Positions 12,549-25,013 of a stretch of 64,000 bases of DNA are shown here, in pieces. The notes beneath the pieces were generated by a model that worked only from the letters and a program-made list of their open reading frames with translations, searched no databases and was not told where the DNA came from. The translations under genes were made by a program, and so were the position numbers. Position 1 is the first letter of the stretch; the number at the start of each line of letters is the position of its first letter. The DNA lies in contig CP034975.1 of NCBI GenBank assembly GCA_004026145.2, positions 25,007,361 to 25,071,360 on the forward strand. Reading direction: 5' to 3'. This DNA is from Takifugu bimaculatus. Its lineage: Eukaryota > Chordata > Actinopteri > Tetraodontiformes > Tetraodontidae.

Positions 12549-15055
12549 TCAGAAGATCTGTTGTTCGAACAAGATCTTCTCAAATCCTTGCGGGGGCGTG
12601 TGGTAGAAGTCACTGAAGTGGCAGTCCAAGATGGCGCTATCATCCACTGCAATGAAACAAGAGAGTTTCAAATGTGCACAACACAAGTATTCAGCATAAA
12701 ACCTAAATACGGATAAAACATGCGTGTTGGATGAACTGTGTAGTTACTGAAACCTTCATAGCTGAAGGTTGGGTTTGGAATTTATAGTTGGTCGATGATC
12801 AACAATGGTTAATCTGATTTTACAGCGTAGAAGAGGCCCCCTGGGACCAATAACATTCCTCCAGCTAAAGCTAAAACGTCTGCAAGAGTAAACAGGAATC
12901 CAGGTTAAGAACTTGGTGCTAGTGTTACCGTGACCTCAATGACTAAGAATCTGAGCAGAGGCGGCTTCAAACTGAGCGTCCGCAACGTTAAACAGGATCA
13001 GACGCGATCACCCGGCTTCAGCTTAGATTTTTGTAAATTAGATAAAGTATTTCTGATATGCATTATGATATTCCAATAAACACATTCTATTACGTGATTT
13101 ATTCTGTAGATGACTTTTATGATAGTATTTAGAGGAGTTGATTTTTTAAAGCAGCTATAAATAGCAGGGATTTACAACATGAAAAAAAAAAGCCAAAGCA
13201 GAGGGGATTTTTTTTAAGGTCTCAACTTTTGTAATAGTTTTGCTTTAATCTCTAAAACTTTGACAAGGTCCTTAAATTTTACTTGATGCCTTATTAGTAT
13301 GAAAGCAGGAAACAGTTCATCTCAAAATAACAAGAAATGGGAAGCTAGAAAAATAACAACCCTGCACAGGTTTGGAACACTTTTAGAAAATACATCTTTC
13401 CTTTAATTATTAAATATGTTTCTTAAGTGAGCACACAAAAACCCATTTCAGTCCCACTGTCGCTCAAGTTTAGAAGGGATCCTAAACACGTGCAAACAGG
13501 GCCCTCTAGAGGCGGGAGGCTGCAACAACACGCTACATTAAAATGCACAAGAGTCGTGAAAGTTTCTAAAATCTTACCATAAACAACCGGGTATACAGTG
13601 CCACGTATCCCTGACGCAGGACAATGCATGTTTTTTCCATTCAGATATAGATTCATTTCCACGTGATCATACGTTAGCCCCTGTAGAATAAAACCAAATG
13701 GCATTTACCTGCTGAATTGTTGGATGTCGGGGTGACAGTGCACCAAATATCCATCAACAATAACCCTACACATAAAGTTCCCACTTACCACAATGTCTCC
13801 CTCCTGAGGGAGATTGTTTGCAGGCAACCGATTCTTCTCTTCATTATTATGGTACACGGAGCCATCGTGTCGCAGGACAAGGCTGTTTGTGTCTCGGCCC
13901 AAAGGCACTTGATTAAGATTTACTTTCTGTGTAGCAACACCGATTCCCCACACTCCTGCACATGGACATCATTTAGCATATATGTTACAAAGACTGAAAT
14001 ATTCACAGAGTCTAGAAATTGTTGGTCATTCAGCATGTGCAAATGCCTATTTCCAAGTAAACAGATATTTGTGGTGGATTATGATAGAGTAGCTGGAGTG
14101 GTTTTAGTCCTGTCTGTAATGTAACAATATGTTAAAAATCAGATACTCACCAGTTGATTGGATCTTAAACTCAAAGTAACTTTTGTTCTGATGTAAAGGA
14201 GCGTTGGCCAGGCACCCTCCAGTACCACATATCCTCCTGCCACTCTTTACAATAACAACATCTGTGCCTGCATAGAGGAAAAACAGCTGAATAAACATCA
14301 GTCCACCTAAGTATGCAAACCTGGGATACATAATGGGTAAAAATGTCAACTAGTGATTTCTATTCTAGCCCTCAGAGGAGTTTAACATCGTATCAGTCTC
14401 CTAGTCTCTAATGAATTATTAAAATCACTGCTGTTGTTCCACCTCCTTGGCTGTTAAGAAAAGCACCTTTAAATAAAGTGGAGCATTAATCGTGGGATCT
14501 GGTGTTGCGCGTTTATATTCTGACGAGATCAAATACTCTTGAAGACATGCTTATATCTATATGCTTAAGCAATCCATGGCGGATTTTTTAAAAATGTTGT
14601 GGATTATCTAGTATTAAAAAAAGAATACTTTGGTAAAAATTAAGATCAAGCATGTGTGAGCTGCACGATATCCAGAAATTACCTGTTCGAACCACTCTAC
14701 GGTATTTTCACAACATCTAACAGTACGTAGCCTGCTATAGTACCACTATAAACAAATACGGCTGTGTCAGTTTAATATATATAATCCAGTTAGACATATG
14801 AATGTAATAAAATGATGATATGCTACTACGAGCTCTGGCTTTGACGTTAGCTAGCATTAGCTAAAAGAAACGCTGCCGAAAGCAGTCAGAGGCAGGTAGT
14901 CACACATATTCTGCGCTATGACAACTCTATAAGAAGTGAACTTACGCACCCATGTGGTTTGTATCTAACTGAACCGTGGGCATGTCTTTGAGTGGAATAT
15001 GCCCCGAACCGCCATCTCCGCAGCAGCCCAAACAACACGTAAACATCGCGGCCAT
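12549..15055 (-). CDS. SPRYD7: SPRY domain-containing protein 7, 5 coding exons
   Basis: Small protein made almost entirely of a SPRY (B30.2-like) beta-sandwich, also known as C13orf1/CLLD6. The family is conserved but its molecular role is poorly defined; SPRY domains usually bind proteins. Exons on the minus strand: 15055-14950, 14267-14151, 13955-13789, 13680-13578, 12646-12549. All have GT-AG borders and matching phases, giving 196 aa, the same length as human. The N-terminus carries the CC-x2-CC cysteine cluster. Diagnostic stretches are RRICGTGGCLANAPLHQNKS, GVATQKVNLNQVPLGRD, LYLNGKNMHCPASGIRGTVY and the C-terminus FEKILFEQQIF. The first ATG (15055) is chosen because it aligns with the human start; a second in-frame ATG lies 9 nt inside. 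The gene is tandem with KPNA3 and divergent from TRIM13. Confidence 0.97.
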
Positions 15056-15975
15056 TCTACCTCGGACTCACATCCGGAAACAAACCATAGAAGAGCTGGG
15101 TTATTTCACCGGCACTGTGCACAACAGCGACGCCCAGCGGTGGAGGCTGGGGCCGCATAAGCCGCTGCCACCTTGGTGTATCCAATCACAGCGGCTAAGA
15201 TCTGCAGTTGCTCCTGATGGCATGGAAACAAGGGAAGAAAATCAAGGTCAAACATTCTACACGTGACAAACTAACTATTGGATATCGATGTTATATAACT
15301 GCAAGTGAAAAAGAAAGCGGCTTTCATACAGCGCATCACAAGATCAGCTGACACATGCACAGACGAGCATCCAGATCTAAATTCGCCATCAGTGCTTTCC
15401 AGAGAGAATTAATCATGCGGCAAAATACTACGTACAATTTATTCCGTCCTTTTCAATGTCTGTTCGCTCACAGCGCCGAGATACACCTACTTAGTGATAC
15501 CCAAACACTTCAGTTTTCTTTTAATCTAAATAGATGCGGGGATGCCTTATCATCTGCTCCCAGATGCACACGTTGACAGGCACTCAGAGTAAACGGAATT
15601 AGGTCAGTTTTAAAGACTGTGATGCGAAAAGCTGCGACTAGTTGACAGTTTTTCACGCTGTAATGTTTTGCATAGCAACAGCCCCTCCCCCAACCGACTG
15701 CTAGGGACCTTCTTCAAATTACCCCACAGGAGAAGAAACGTGAAAACTGCAGCGGCCAAATTCAAGAAAGCCGATTGCGTAAAATACTACACCCTTTGAT
15801 CTGGACACAGTTCTAATCAAGCCCCTTCTTTCATCCTGCCCCGAAAAATCGACCAAATGCGGTACTTAGCTTTTCTGTGCGCTGCTGAAATGGTTAACTC
15901 TTCACCCAGGAAGGGCGAAGTCTGCACAGCAACAAGCGCCATGATTGCGTTGCGCTGTGCGTCTCAACAGCTGGT
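15056..15975. promoter_or_regulatory. SPRYD7-TRIM13 head-to-head intergenic promoter region
   Basis: SPRYD7 (minus) and TRIM13 (plus) diverge from this interval. An ETS-type CCGGAA core lies at 15074-15079, about 20 bases upstream of the SPRYD7 start codon, and a CCAAT box at 15182-15186. Towards TRIM13 a good 5' splice site (CTG followed by GTGAGT) occurs near 15972, so a non-coding first exon of TRIM13 could end there and join the acceptor just before the TRIM13 ATG. Transcription starts are inferred, not seen. Confidence 0.5.
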
Positions 15976-16599
15976 GAGTGATTCTTTTGGTCCAGTAGTT
16001 GCATGTTACTAAGCGCTCGCGAAATCTGTCACAGCTCCACTTTAGTGCCTTGCCAACCGGGACAGCGTTGGAACCCAGTTTATCGATCATTTTTGCGCGA
16101 TTGGACGCCGATAATTTAGGGCTCTGCCCCGTTTCTAAGCTTCCTTCTCTGGAAGGAAATAATCGTTCTCTATCAGTTATAAGTATTTCTCTTGACAATT
16201 TGAGTCTTTTTTTTTTGTCTACTTGGTTTCAAAATATGCTGGAAGAGTTCGATAAAATCTCAAAAAAGACGTTTTTTACGGCTAAGTGGCTGTTCGGAGG
16301 GTTTGGCTGCGCCGGTGCCAACATTTTTCGCGGGCATAGCCAGGCGAGTCATTTTCACTTTCAGACTGGGGATCTCCTCGTCACAGCTGGAACATGACAG
16401 CCAGCGTGCAACATTTGTATCCTTTTTGTGATATTACAGCATTGTCGTGTGTAATAGTGCCCGTGCCTCCGTGCAGGGGTGGCACTCAGGCATATATGGG
16501 TGCGTACTTTTACGCCTTGTTTTGCGAAGCGATCATTTATCGGGTGTACTGAACCGAGGCATCGATTTTGATTCCTGGGTAATGTGTTTACAGGACACC

Positions 16600-17785
16600 A
16601 TGGAGCAGTTAGAAGAGGAGCTGACGTGCCCGATATGCTGCGGTCTCTTTGAGGATCCGCGGGTTTTACTGTGCTCGCACAGCTTCTGCAAGAAATGCTT
16701 GGAAGGACTCCTGGAAGGGAGCCGCGGATCCACTTTCAGAACACCTTTCAAATGCCCTACATGCCGCAAAGAGGCGCCGCACAACGGTGCCAACAGCCTG
16801 CAGATCAACTATTCTCTGCGCGGAATAGTGGAAAAGTACAGCAAAATAAAGGTTCTGCCTAAAATGTCTGAGTGCAAACACCACTGCGGCCAGCCGCTGA
16901 ATATCTTTTGCGCCACGGACTTAAAACTCATTTGTGGGTTCTGCGCGACAACAGATGACCACAGAGGACATAAATTCTGCTCGATGGAGGAGGCATATGA
17001 CCGAGAGAAGGAGGCGTTTGACGAGCTGTGTCAAAGAGTGGAGAACTGGCAGAGCGCAGATATCCTGACCCACCTGGATACACTACAAACCAGTAAGAAA
17101 AAGGCGCTCCAGTCGGTGACCAGTGACGCGGAGAAGGTGACAGAGTATTTCGACAAACTCATCAATTCCCTCGAGTGCAAAAAGAACGAAATTCTCTCCG
17201 ACTTAGAAACCCTGAAGCTGGTGGTGTTGCAAGCGTATGACCCGGAGATCACCAAGCTCAGCGCAGTGATGGAGGAGCACAGACGCGCGCTCGGCATCGC
17301 CGAGTCCTTCAGGGGCATCACGGAGCCGCTCTTCTTTCTGCAGCAGATGCAGGAGTTCCGAGAGAAGGTGGAACTGCTGAAGAAGGCCCTGCTGCCCTCC
17401 CGGAAAAGCATAAGCGTGCGTCCGCTGGTGCGTAATTTCGACGTTAAAAAGTGGGATTCGCTAAGGCTCCGAGAGGTGGACAGGATTTCAGGTCCCGCAC
17501 GAGAGTGGCTCCTACAGAACGGAGGGCTCCCGGGCGTCCGCGCGCACGTGGATGCGCGCGTTCATAGCGATGCTGCTGATAACACTGCCGTTCTTGCTGC
17601 CCCTCACAGCCGGCGTGCCTCCGCACGTTGAGCCGGTCGTCGCTGCGCTGTCAGCGCACCTTGGCCACGCCGGCGCGTATCTGCGACACATCAACGACGC
17701 GTGCGCGTCACTGATTGGTGCAGGTGAGGCGAGCGTCGCGGCCCTGGTCGACGCTACCGTCAGATTTATTGGCGGATTGTTTTAA
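16600..17785 (+). CDS. TRIM13: TRIM13 (RFP2) E3 ubiquitin ligase, with apparent 1-nt frameshift near 17490
   Basis: ER-anchored RING E3 ligase involved in ER-associated degradation and ER-linked autophagy in mammals. The ATG at 16600 follows a 3' splice site (gtgtttacag then gacacc) and matches the family start MEQLEEELTCPICC. In order: C3HC4 RING at about residues 10-58 (CPIC, CSHSFCKKC, CPTC), B-box2 at about 90-130 (CKHHC, CGFC, DHRGH), then a coiled coil to about residue 260. The RING/B-box frame stays open to a stop at 17629-17631, giving 343 aa. The expected C-terminus, with the hydrophobic membrane anchor (FIAMLLITLPFLLPL), lies in the next frame and ends at 17783-17785. Family similarity switches frame just after VDRIS, at about 17488-17491. 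One extra base there is the simplest explanation. Without the shift the length would be near 394 aa, against 407 in human. It could be a sequencing error or a real truncation. Confidence 0.93.
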
Positions 17786-17982
17786 TTTTCAGGAGCTAGA
17801 CCTTATTTATGTCTTACTGGCGAGCTGAACTGAGCCGGATGAGTTTCTGAAACTCGTCTGTTCCGTTTCATGAGAAGGTTCCTGCGGATCAGGCTACAGT
17901 TTAAATTAGACCATGATCCATATTTGTGGACGTATCGGAATTTTTTTTTTATGTCATCGCATTTTTATATGGTGAGATTTTA

Positions 17983-17992
17983 AATAAATAAA
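17983..17992 (+). terminator. TRIM13 candidate poly(A) signals
   Basis: Two overlapping AATAAA hexamers (17983-17988 and 17987-17992) lie about 200 bases after the TRIM13 stop on the same strand. They are the first good polyadenylation signals downstream. Confidence 0.5.
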
Positions 17993-18583
17993 AGTGAGTC
18001 ATTTCAGTCAGATTCATGTTTGACTTTATTTCTAACCACAGGCTAAATAATATAAGCTGGTGAACACGGACGATGTGGCAGGAAAAACCCACCTGATCCG
18101 GGATGGTTGGTACACCAGACCTGCGTGTCTGCATCACTGAGGCTGCAGCCTCTTCAAGGTTACAGCGGTTGCGTAACAGGGCCCGGGCAGGACCCAGCAG
18201 CCTGCAGGCCGGCACTGGCAGCCCGGGTCTGCCCGTCATGGACGCACGCTCATAAAAGCAATGGCAGATCAGGGGTGAGAGGGTCGCTGCGGTGGGCCAG
18301 GCACTTCTCTCCTCCAGATCTACGGGCCGAGAAGCTTGTGACGCATTCGCTGCGTGACTGGCACCATGTGCACGGCAGAATTGCGGTGAAAGGGAGGCTG
18401 CAGAAATCTGCAGGACGGCGCGGCCTCAGCTGGACAGTTATTTAAACACGTGAGGGAAAATTAGGCTCTTAATTTTACTGGCGAGATAGATTTTCTTTTC
18501 TTTAAAAAAAAAAAGTATCCTTAATCTACCCTATAATTCAGGACGCACGTAATGACACGATTATACGGGCGTTTGTATTCATG

Positions 18584-18614
<31 letters not shown>

Positions 18615-20235
18615 GCAGACTGCATGTATGTATACACACATACAGTATATACACATACACATAGGTGTGTGTGTGTTGTTTATGTATATAGGAACCCCCC
18701 TCCCCCCACACACACTCACACACACACACACACCAGAGAGAGGGAAGGCGAATTATGTTGCTAGGGAAATATAGCAGATGAATAAATTAGAATTGTTGTG
18801 CCATAAATCTAAAATAGAGCAACAATCCCACTCCAATGAAATTTAAGAAAACGATCAAGAACACAAATTTACTTTACAGTCCGTTTTTAAACGTATTGAT
18901 GAACACTCAGACGTACAGAGAGGTCTAAAAAAGCTTTCGGCTTTTATGGTTTGGCTTCTAAAGGCCGGCACCTCTCATCCACTCGACGAGCGCGCGTCTG
19001 TGTAAAAAAATCGAGTTAAACGTGTTTTTCCAGAATTTAGAAAAATAAATATATACACGAACTGTCCAAAATGCCGTGTGGGAGAAGGGCTCGACCCAAT
19101 GTTAAAAATCTTAGGCCGTTTTGACTAAACTGGGCTTATTTATTAAATAACCAGTTGGAGCGGCGCTGCTTCCAAACACAAAAATATAATTTTATACTTT
19201 TAGATTTTTAATACAATAATTTAGCTTCGAGGCAGTTTAAAGGGAATGGGGCAAAAACCTTGATGTAAATAAAATTCTCTCAATCTGTTTACATCTTTCA
19301 GCAACTGCAGCCAAATTATAAGCAATAATTAAAAGAGAGCGTGATAATTGCATTTCTAAAACGTGTATTTCATATTTCTGGGTCCCATTATATAATTCAA
19401 AAGAGCAGGTATTTGTTTGGAATGTCGATATCTATATGATACAATCGTATGCTGTGTAGCACTTTTGTATCGATATGTCAAATAAGAAAAGGCCTCAAGG
19501 CCCAAGAGCAAAGTGCTGAGACTAGTTATTAAATAACCAGTCAATAAAATGGGATTAATATTCCCAATCACTTCAGCCATGTCCCCATTTTAATATTGTT
19601 TTTTAACTACTTGCTTTTGCGCCATTTTACGCGCGGGGGGGGGGCGGTTCTGTCCGCAGCGCAGCGTCGTCCCGCCCGCAGAAAAGCGCGTTTGCTCCGT
19701 CTCATGTGGGATTTGCAGCCATTATACAGGCGAAATACCATCACACTCGTGGTCATCATTTCAACCCCACCTCAAATAAATAAACAAAAGTGGCATGATC
19801 GCGATAATCACAACATTGCTGAGGCCGTTATAAAAAAAAAAACAACGAACAAATTTAAGGTGTCGTGGTGGTAAATAGATCTGAAGCGGGCCGCGACCAA
19901 ACGGCCGCTTTAACACAATATTCTGCTTTTCCAGAAATTAACTTTGTGATATCAACTAATAATCGGTCACCACTCTTAAACAGGCCAGATAATCCTGCAG
20001 TGACTGCAGCAGGCCCGTGCGCGCTTCTCTCTCTCACACACACACACACACACACGAGTCAGACATCCCAAATGTAGATTCAGATTTTTATTTCTCCACC
20101 TGTGCAAACCGACATGAAATAAAAGACTAAAAACACCACCCAGAAAGTCAAACTGTGCACGTCTACTTGCGTGAACGCCAGTGTTGGCTGCATCAGGACA
20201 TGTGTGAATGTAGCCAGCGGCGGCCCGTGTGAACG
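17993..20235. other. TRIM13 to mir-16 intergenic region, no gene seen
   Basis: I see no coding exon. In human, KCNRG lies at this side of TRIM13, but no BTB/T1-domain reading frame is visible. The stretch holds a TA/CA microsatellite cluster at about 18588-18735, an AT-rich stretch from 18780 to 19600, a short G-run at about 19636 and a CA tract at about 20034-20055. The 3' part of a mir-15a/16 host transcript (minus strand) would be expected here, but no exon can be supported. Confidence 0.55.
18588..18735. repeat. Compound TA / CA microsatellite
   Basis: A (TA)n run at 18588-18614 is followed by interrupted TACACA and TG tracts and ends in a (CA)n tract at about 18709-18733. The short ORFs across it on both strands are repeat artefacts. 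Confidence 0.85.
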
Positions 20236-20328
20236 GTCATCTTTGCTTCAGCAGCACGATCAATACTGGAGGTATCACAGAGAGCCTTAACTCCAATATT
20301 TACGTGCTGCTACAGCACAGTGGCCCGC
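20236..20328 (-). ncRNA. mir-16: mir-16 precursor hairpin
   Basis: The minus strand encodes a typical miR-16 stem-loop. The 5p arm (20312-20291) begins with TAGCAGCACG and continues as the canonical miR-16 sequence ending TTGGAG, as in fish miR-16b. The 3p arm (about 20269-20248) begins CCAGTATTGA and ends GTGCTGCTGA, close to miR-16-1*. The arms pair across a loop of about 21 nt. It sits about 130 bases downstream of mir-15a on the same strand, the vertebrate mir-15a~16-1 arrangement. It represses cyclin and BCL2-type targets through the AGCAGCA seed. Confidence 0.95.
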
Positions 20329-20389
20329 GAGCGTTTCCATGCATCTGGTAACAGCAGCACACCCGGAGGAGGGGTGTGTGGAGCCGGGT

Positions 20390-20486
20390 GGTACTCTCGG
20401 GCTGTGCTGCGGCAGCACAGTATGGCCTGTATCTCAGTGTAACCCACAAACCATTCCGTGCTGCTACAGCATCACCAGAACGACTC
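20390..20486 (-). ncRNA. mir-15a: mir-15a precursor hairpin
   Basis: The minus strand encodes a miR-15a stem-loop. The 5p arm (20466-20445) starts TAGCAGCACGG and ends GGTTTGTG. The 3p arm (about 20429-20408) starts CAGGCCATACTG and ends CTGCCGCA, near-identical to miR-15a* of mammals. The loop is about 15 nt. The seed is unchanged; the middle of the 5p arm (positions 10-11, GG) differs from the human AT. It is cotranscribed with mir-16 in other vertebrates, inside a DLEU2 intron in human, and its orientation opposite to TRIM13 is the same as in human. Confidence 0.95.
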
Positions 20487-23400
20487 GGGGATTTCGACTC
20501 TTCGCTTGTTGACGTCGGCGAGGCGGAGGCAGACATTTTCCGGCGGTCGCCGTCATGTTTTCCGGCTGCTGTGCGTTCACTTGCCTCTTCTCGGAGGTCA
20601 CGGCGTTCAGCACCTGAAACAGAGCGACGCACATGCATGAAGGGAGCGTTGCAGCGCGAGAATAAAAGCAAGCAGGCGTCAGAATTCCTGCTCATTCAGA
20701 TCCAGGATCAGTTGAAAATGACGATCTCCAAACTCGATTAACTAAAGGTCACAGGAACGGTGAACTTTGGTGGCAGACACGCACCATGGGTCTGAACGGA
20801 TTCCATTTTATTCCCGTTAATGTTGCGCTGCCTGTGATCCAACACTCGGCCGAAAGGCGGCAGACAAATGACTGTTTAGTTTCGTCTATTCTCCCGGCCA
20901 GCAGAAATTTCTCAAAGCTTCTGTAAACAACCACGATCCGAGGAGAAACGCCGAATGCGTACGTGTGCAGAGCGATGGTGCTCCAGAGGGCAGAGGTTCG
21001 GGTGTTGGGACCTGGCAGAACGCTCGAAAAACCTTCAGCAGGTCCGACAGGCCAGCAGAACAAGTGCCACAGCGCTTCACCGTGGGGTTACCCCCAGATC
21101 TGCCAGAACAACGCTGGTGAGGTCAGCGCGCAGCGCAGCCTGTGGCGGGAACACTACACACGGCTTTGATCCAGCTCATTTTCATTGCTGAATATGTGGT
21201 AACCAATGACGACCGGCAGGACTGCTGAAAGTTTGGGCTTCTGCTGTGTGCCAGACAGAAGAAATGCATCGGTAGAATGATTGACTTGTCTAATGGTGCC
21301 TGTTACAACCTGAGCTGAGCAATAACGCTGCTGTGTGGAACTCTTCCGCTTTATCGGGAGAGATTCCCACTAAATGAGGAAGCAGCATATGTGAAAGCAT
21401 CCAGTCTACACTGGCTGCTGCTGCTTTATAAGTGAAAACCTCCAGTCTTGTGTTTAGTCGCACTACTTTCATAAGAAAAGCAAACATATAAAAGAAGTCC
21501 ATTTTGTAGAGTAAGCCATTTGAAGCCAGAATTATGAGAATAAGCCGGTGACCAGGCTATTAGAATCATGCGATGCCCCCAATAAAACCTAAAGTATCAG
21601 GGTCAGAGCCCAATAAATGCTTTGCTGGACAATGTTATGACGTAATGTTGCTTAATGTCTGAAGTGTAACTCGGCCCTGTTTTATGAAGTTGAGAAGCCG
21701 TTTTTATATCGAGCATTAGCACTGATCTTAGTGCTTTGGCACATTTCACTAAACAATCCTTAGTGGTAATCCAGAATTCCAAAATCCTTTCTTGGGTTGT
21801 TGAACGCTGCGGTCTCTCTGTTGTCTGTGCTTCACAAGGTGACAGCTGCTTTGAACGTGGCAGGTTTGGACTGCGGGCCGAGCCAGCTCCAGGCCTGTTT
21901 ACAACACACACACATTGTAATAACACATTCAAAATGGGCTCAGTGCTCTTTCCCTCTTCTGCTGGGGACACCCAAAAACAATAAGAAATGTGGCCCTCAC
22001 AACACAGCGTTCATGACAGACCGTCTTAGATGAGGCACAAGTGTGGGGATTTGTATGATTAAACGCTTTAGATATTGTTAAAAAGCTCTCATTAACAGAG
22101 GTCATGTGACATCACTGCTGAAGATTTAGAAATCTCAAAAACAGTGGGATTGTCCGACAGTAACAGCGAGCTCAAATGAAAAGGAGCACACGTGTAAACT
22201 TAACTGGGGACTTTAATTTATTCCCATTTTTCCTGTGGGACAGCATATCAGTAAGATGCAGACGAGGGACTTGGTTACTACACTGTTCCTGTAACTCTGT
22301 CTGAGGGACTGCTGATAAGTCCTAATGACCATCTTATCTTCAGGAAAGCGAGATAACACGGTGCACTGTAAACGTTACTAGTAACACCATCTAAAAACAA
22401 AGCATGTAAAATTCAACTCGCCTTTGGGAATTTATTAGGAGATGCAGGACTGGTTTATGTGGAAATCAACACTGACAACTTCTGCCAAAACGGAGACGTG
22501 TGCGTAGGACCATGAAAATGATATGAAAACGATCAAGGGCACACATGCACGTTCATTAGTGCACGTGCACGATAACAGACAGCTGGGCTGCCTGAACCAA
22601 CTACTGATTGAAATAAATAACTTCTAACTAGTTTAACAATTAGGGCAAATCAATAATATGTAACCAAATAGTGGCGAGCCTGTCAGCGCAGTGCTAATGT
22701 AGTAACAGAACCCTCTCTTACCATGGTAATAAGCACTGGGAGGGGAACTAAATTAACAACCCATTTGCCTCCATGTGACTGGCATTAAACAACATACCGG
22801 GGGTTTGATACTACGGTTGCCACAAATCTGAGACACTGTGGTGACTTCACCCTGCTCAGGCCTGCTGGATAAAAATGAGACAGAAACTAGACGTTAGCGT
22901 GATAAAGGCAGAAGCATGCGTGATTTATTCGAACCCATAAATCAGTGAACGAGTCGAGCTGCTGCTGCTGACTGGGCAGGAGGACGGTCCGACGGGTGAA
23001 ATGATTAACAGCCACGCCAACCTGCGGCGGGCAGAAAAAGCAGACACCTTCCAAAACGTGTCACTTTCACTACAGTTTCAAATGAAGCAAATTATAACAA
23101 TCCTCCCAGCCCGTTAGGATTAAAGGATTGCTACGAAAATGCAGAAGAGAGACCGGTCGATAAAGATTGGTTTCCACTGAACAACTAACCCAGATCATTA
23201 GCAAGGTTACATAAAAGCTACCGTCATGTACAACTCAGGTGCCACAAGAGGGCAGTACCTGTAGGAGCTCACAAACAAACAAACAAACAACAAAGCAACA
23301 AAGACGCCCACATCCAAGCAACTGGCTGAGTTGAAGCGACTGAGGAAACCGAGGTCAGGTCGCTAAGATCGACATAGAAGAGCCTGATCCCTGTCCAGTT

Positions 23401-24973
23401 CTGACATGGAATCAGAACCCACTGTCCAGGACATCTTCCCCTCTGGGCTTCTCAACGTCAGATGTTTACCACCCAACAACCGTCACACGCCACAGGTGTG
23501 CGTAGCAGCAAAGGAGGCCTGGGTGGACAAACCGTCCCATGAGACCGGGAGACATTTAGGGCAGCAGACCTGTGTGGGAAAATCACTTCATTTCTAATAT
23601 CGAATAATATCTCTAATTCATACGTTTTAGGTTAGTAAACATCAAAGGTTGCTGCAATTATTTCTTGAAGTAGTCATGAAATCTCTAAATATTTCTGAAA
23701 CACTATTGAATGATATGATTTAGTAATAAAGTGAGACGTGAGGATTAATGCTCACTAACCTTCAGTAGTGGGATCACGGGATTTACTGAGCAGAAGCTCT
23801 AAATATATAACCAAAACCTACCCGATATTTGGGACTAATTTAATGTGCCACATCCTGTCTGTCATTACGACACAAATCCAATCAACTGCGTTTCCCACTC
23901 TGGTGGAACTGAGTCTTCTAGTTTTGTTTCCTTTTTCTTGACTCAGCAGAAATTATTCTAATAAAATTTGGGTTAGTTCATTTTTTTTTAAATGCCAGTC
24001 TACAGATAGCTTTAGTAAACAAAGAAAAAAATACACAAAGCAACTTTTTGATTTGATTGGTAAAAGACACGTAAGCGACACCTTTACAGTGATCCAGAGT
24101 GATCCAGAGGGATCCACAGTGCTGTGGTGCTTGACTGACAGTGGCAGATCCCTAGCTGCTGAACAGTGGGACAGTCTCTCCCCACTGGATAAGAGTCACT
24201 TCCTGGGCTCTTTCTGTGACCTACACGGCCCTAATAAAGACATACAACCATTTCTGACCTGGACCTTTGGCACCAGAGCCCGACTTCCACACACCAACAC
24301 AGTGCACGAGTGCACCTTTTGACACCAAAGAGGTCCAACAGACAGGACAGTCACACGTTTTCCTCCGTGCACAATCTTTTTTTTTTTTTTTTTTTAAACA
24401 CAAGGTTCAAATAGCTACAGCATGAAAGTCAGTTACAAAGCAGAAACACGGAGCCTAAATTTACTGCCAGTAGCTGAAACCTGTTTGTTCCGAGACGTGT
24501 GATCATCATAAAGCCAGTGTGACACCAGGGTGGATTTGCTGTGACAGCAGGAGTGTTGTGCAGGCAGGTCCTCTCAAATATCCCCCTACACTAATTACAG
24601 GCTAATTACAGCCCATCTCTGCAATAAAGAGGGCAATAATGCCAACCACTGGAAGAAGGGCATCTTTTTTAATATAATTAATTTATTTAACACTTGTTAG
24701 TTCATTAGAAATACACAATCATTTGTGAATTGAAGTACATTTTGTGGTTTTTATTTTGTAACCCTCTGAGCTTGTTCTGTCTTCTGTGTACAATGATGCA
24801 GGCCTCGAACACAAATAAATTACAAACTAAAAATTCGAAAAATTGTGACTGGTAAAAACAAATATGAATAGAAATACTTGCAGCTTTTCACTAAATAAAT
24901 TTGTATGTGTAAAAAGGAAAGGTGACCTGGTTTAAGGACTGGGGAGAGTAATTCTAAATGTAGCAAAGCCTCA

Positions 24974-24976
<3 letters not shown>

Positions 24977-25009
<33 letters not shown>
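24977..25009. repeat. (GT)n microsatellite
   Basis: An uninterrupted GT dinucleotide run of about 16 units. Confidence 0.95.

Positions 25010-25013
<4 letters not shown>

Noticed and set aside
14676..14700. tRNA B-box-like GGTTCGAAC on the minus strand
   Set aside because: No matching A box or cloverleaf stems nearby.
16447..16599. In-frame upstream extension of TRIM13 to an ATG at 16447
   Set aside because: A 3' splice site lies just before 16600, and the family protein starts at the 16600 ATG, so the extension is intronic.
20300..20741. Overlapping ORFs of 121-131 codons across the microRNA hairpins
   Set aside because: The sequence is explained by mir-15a and mir-16; the frames show no protein similarity.
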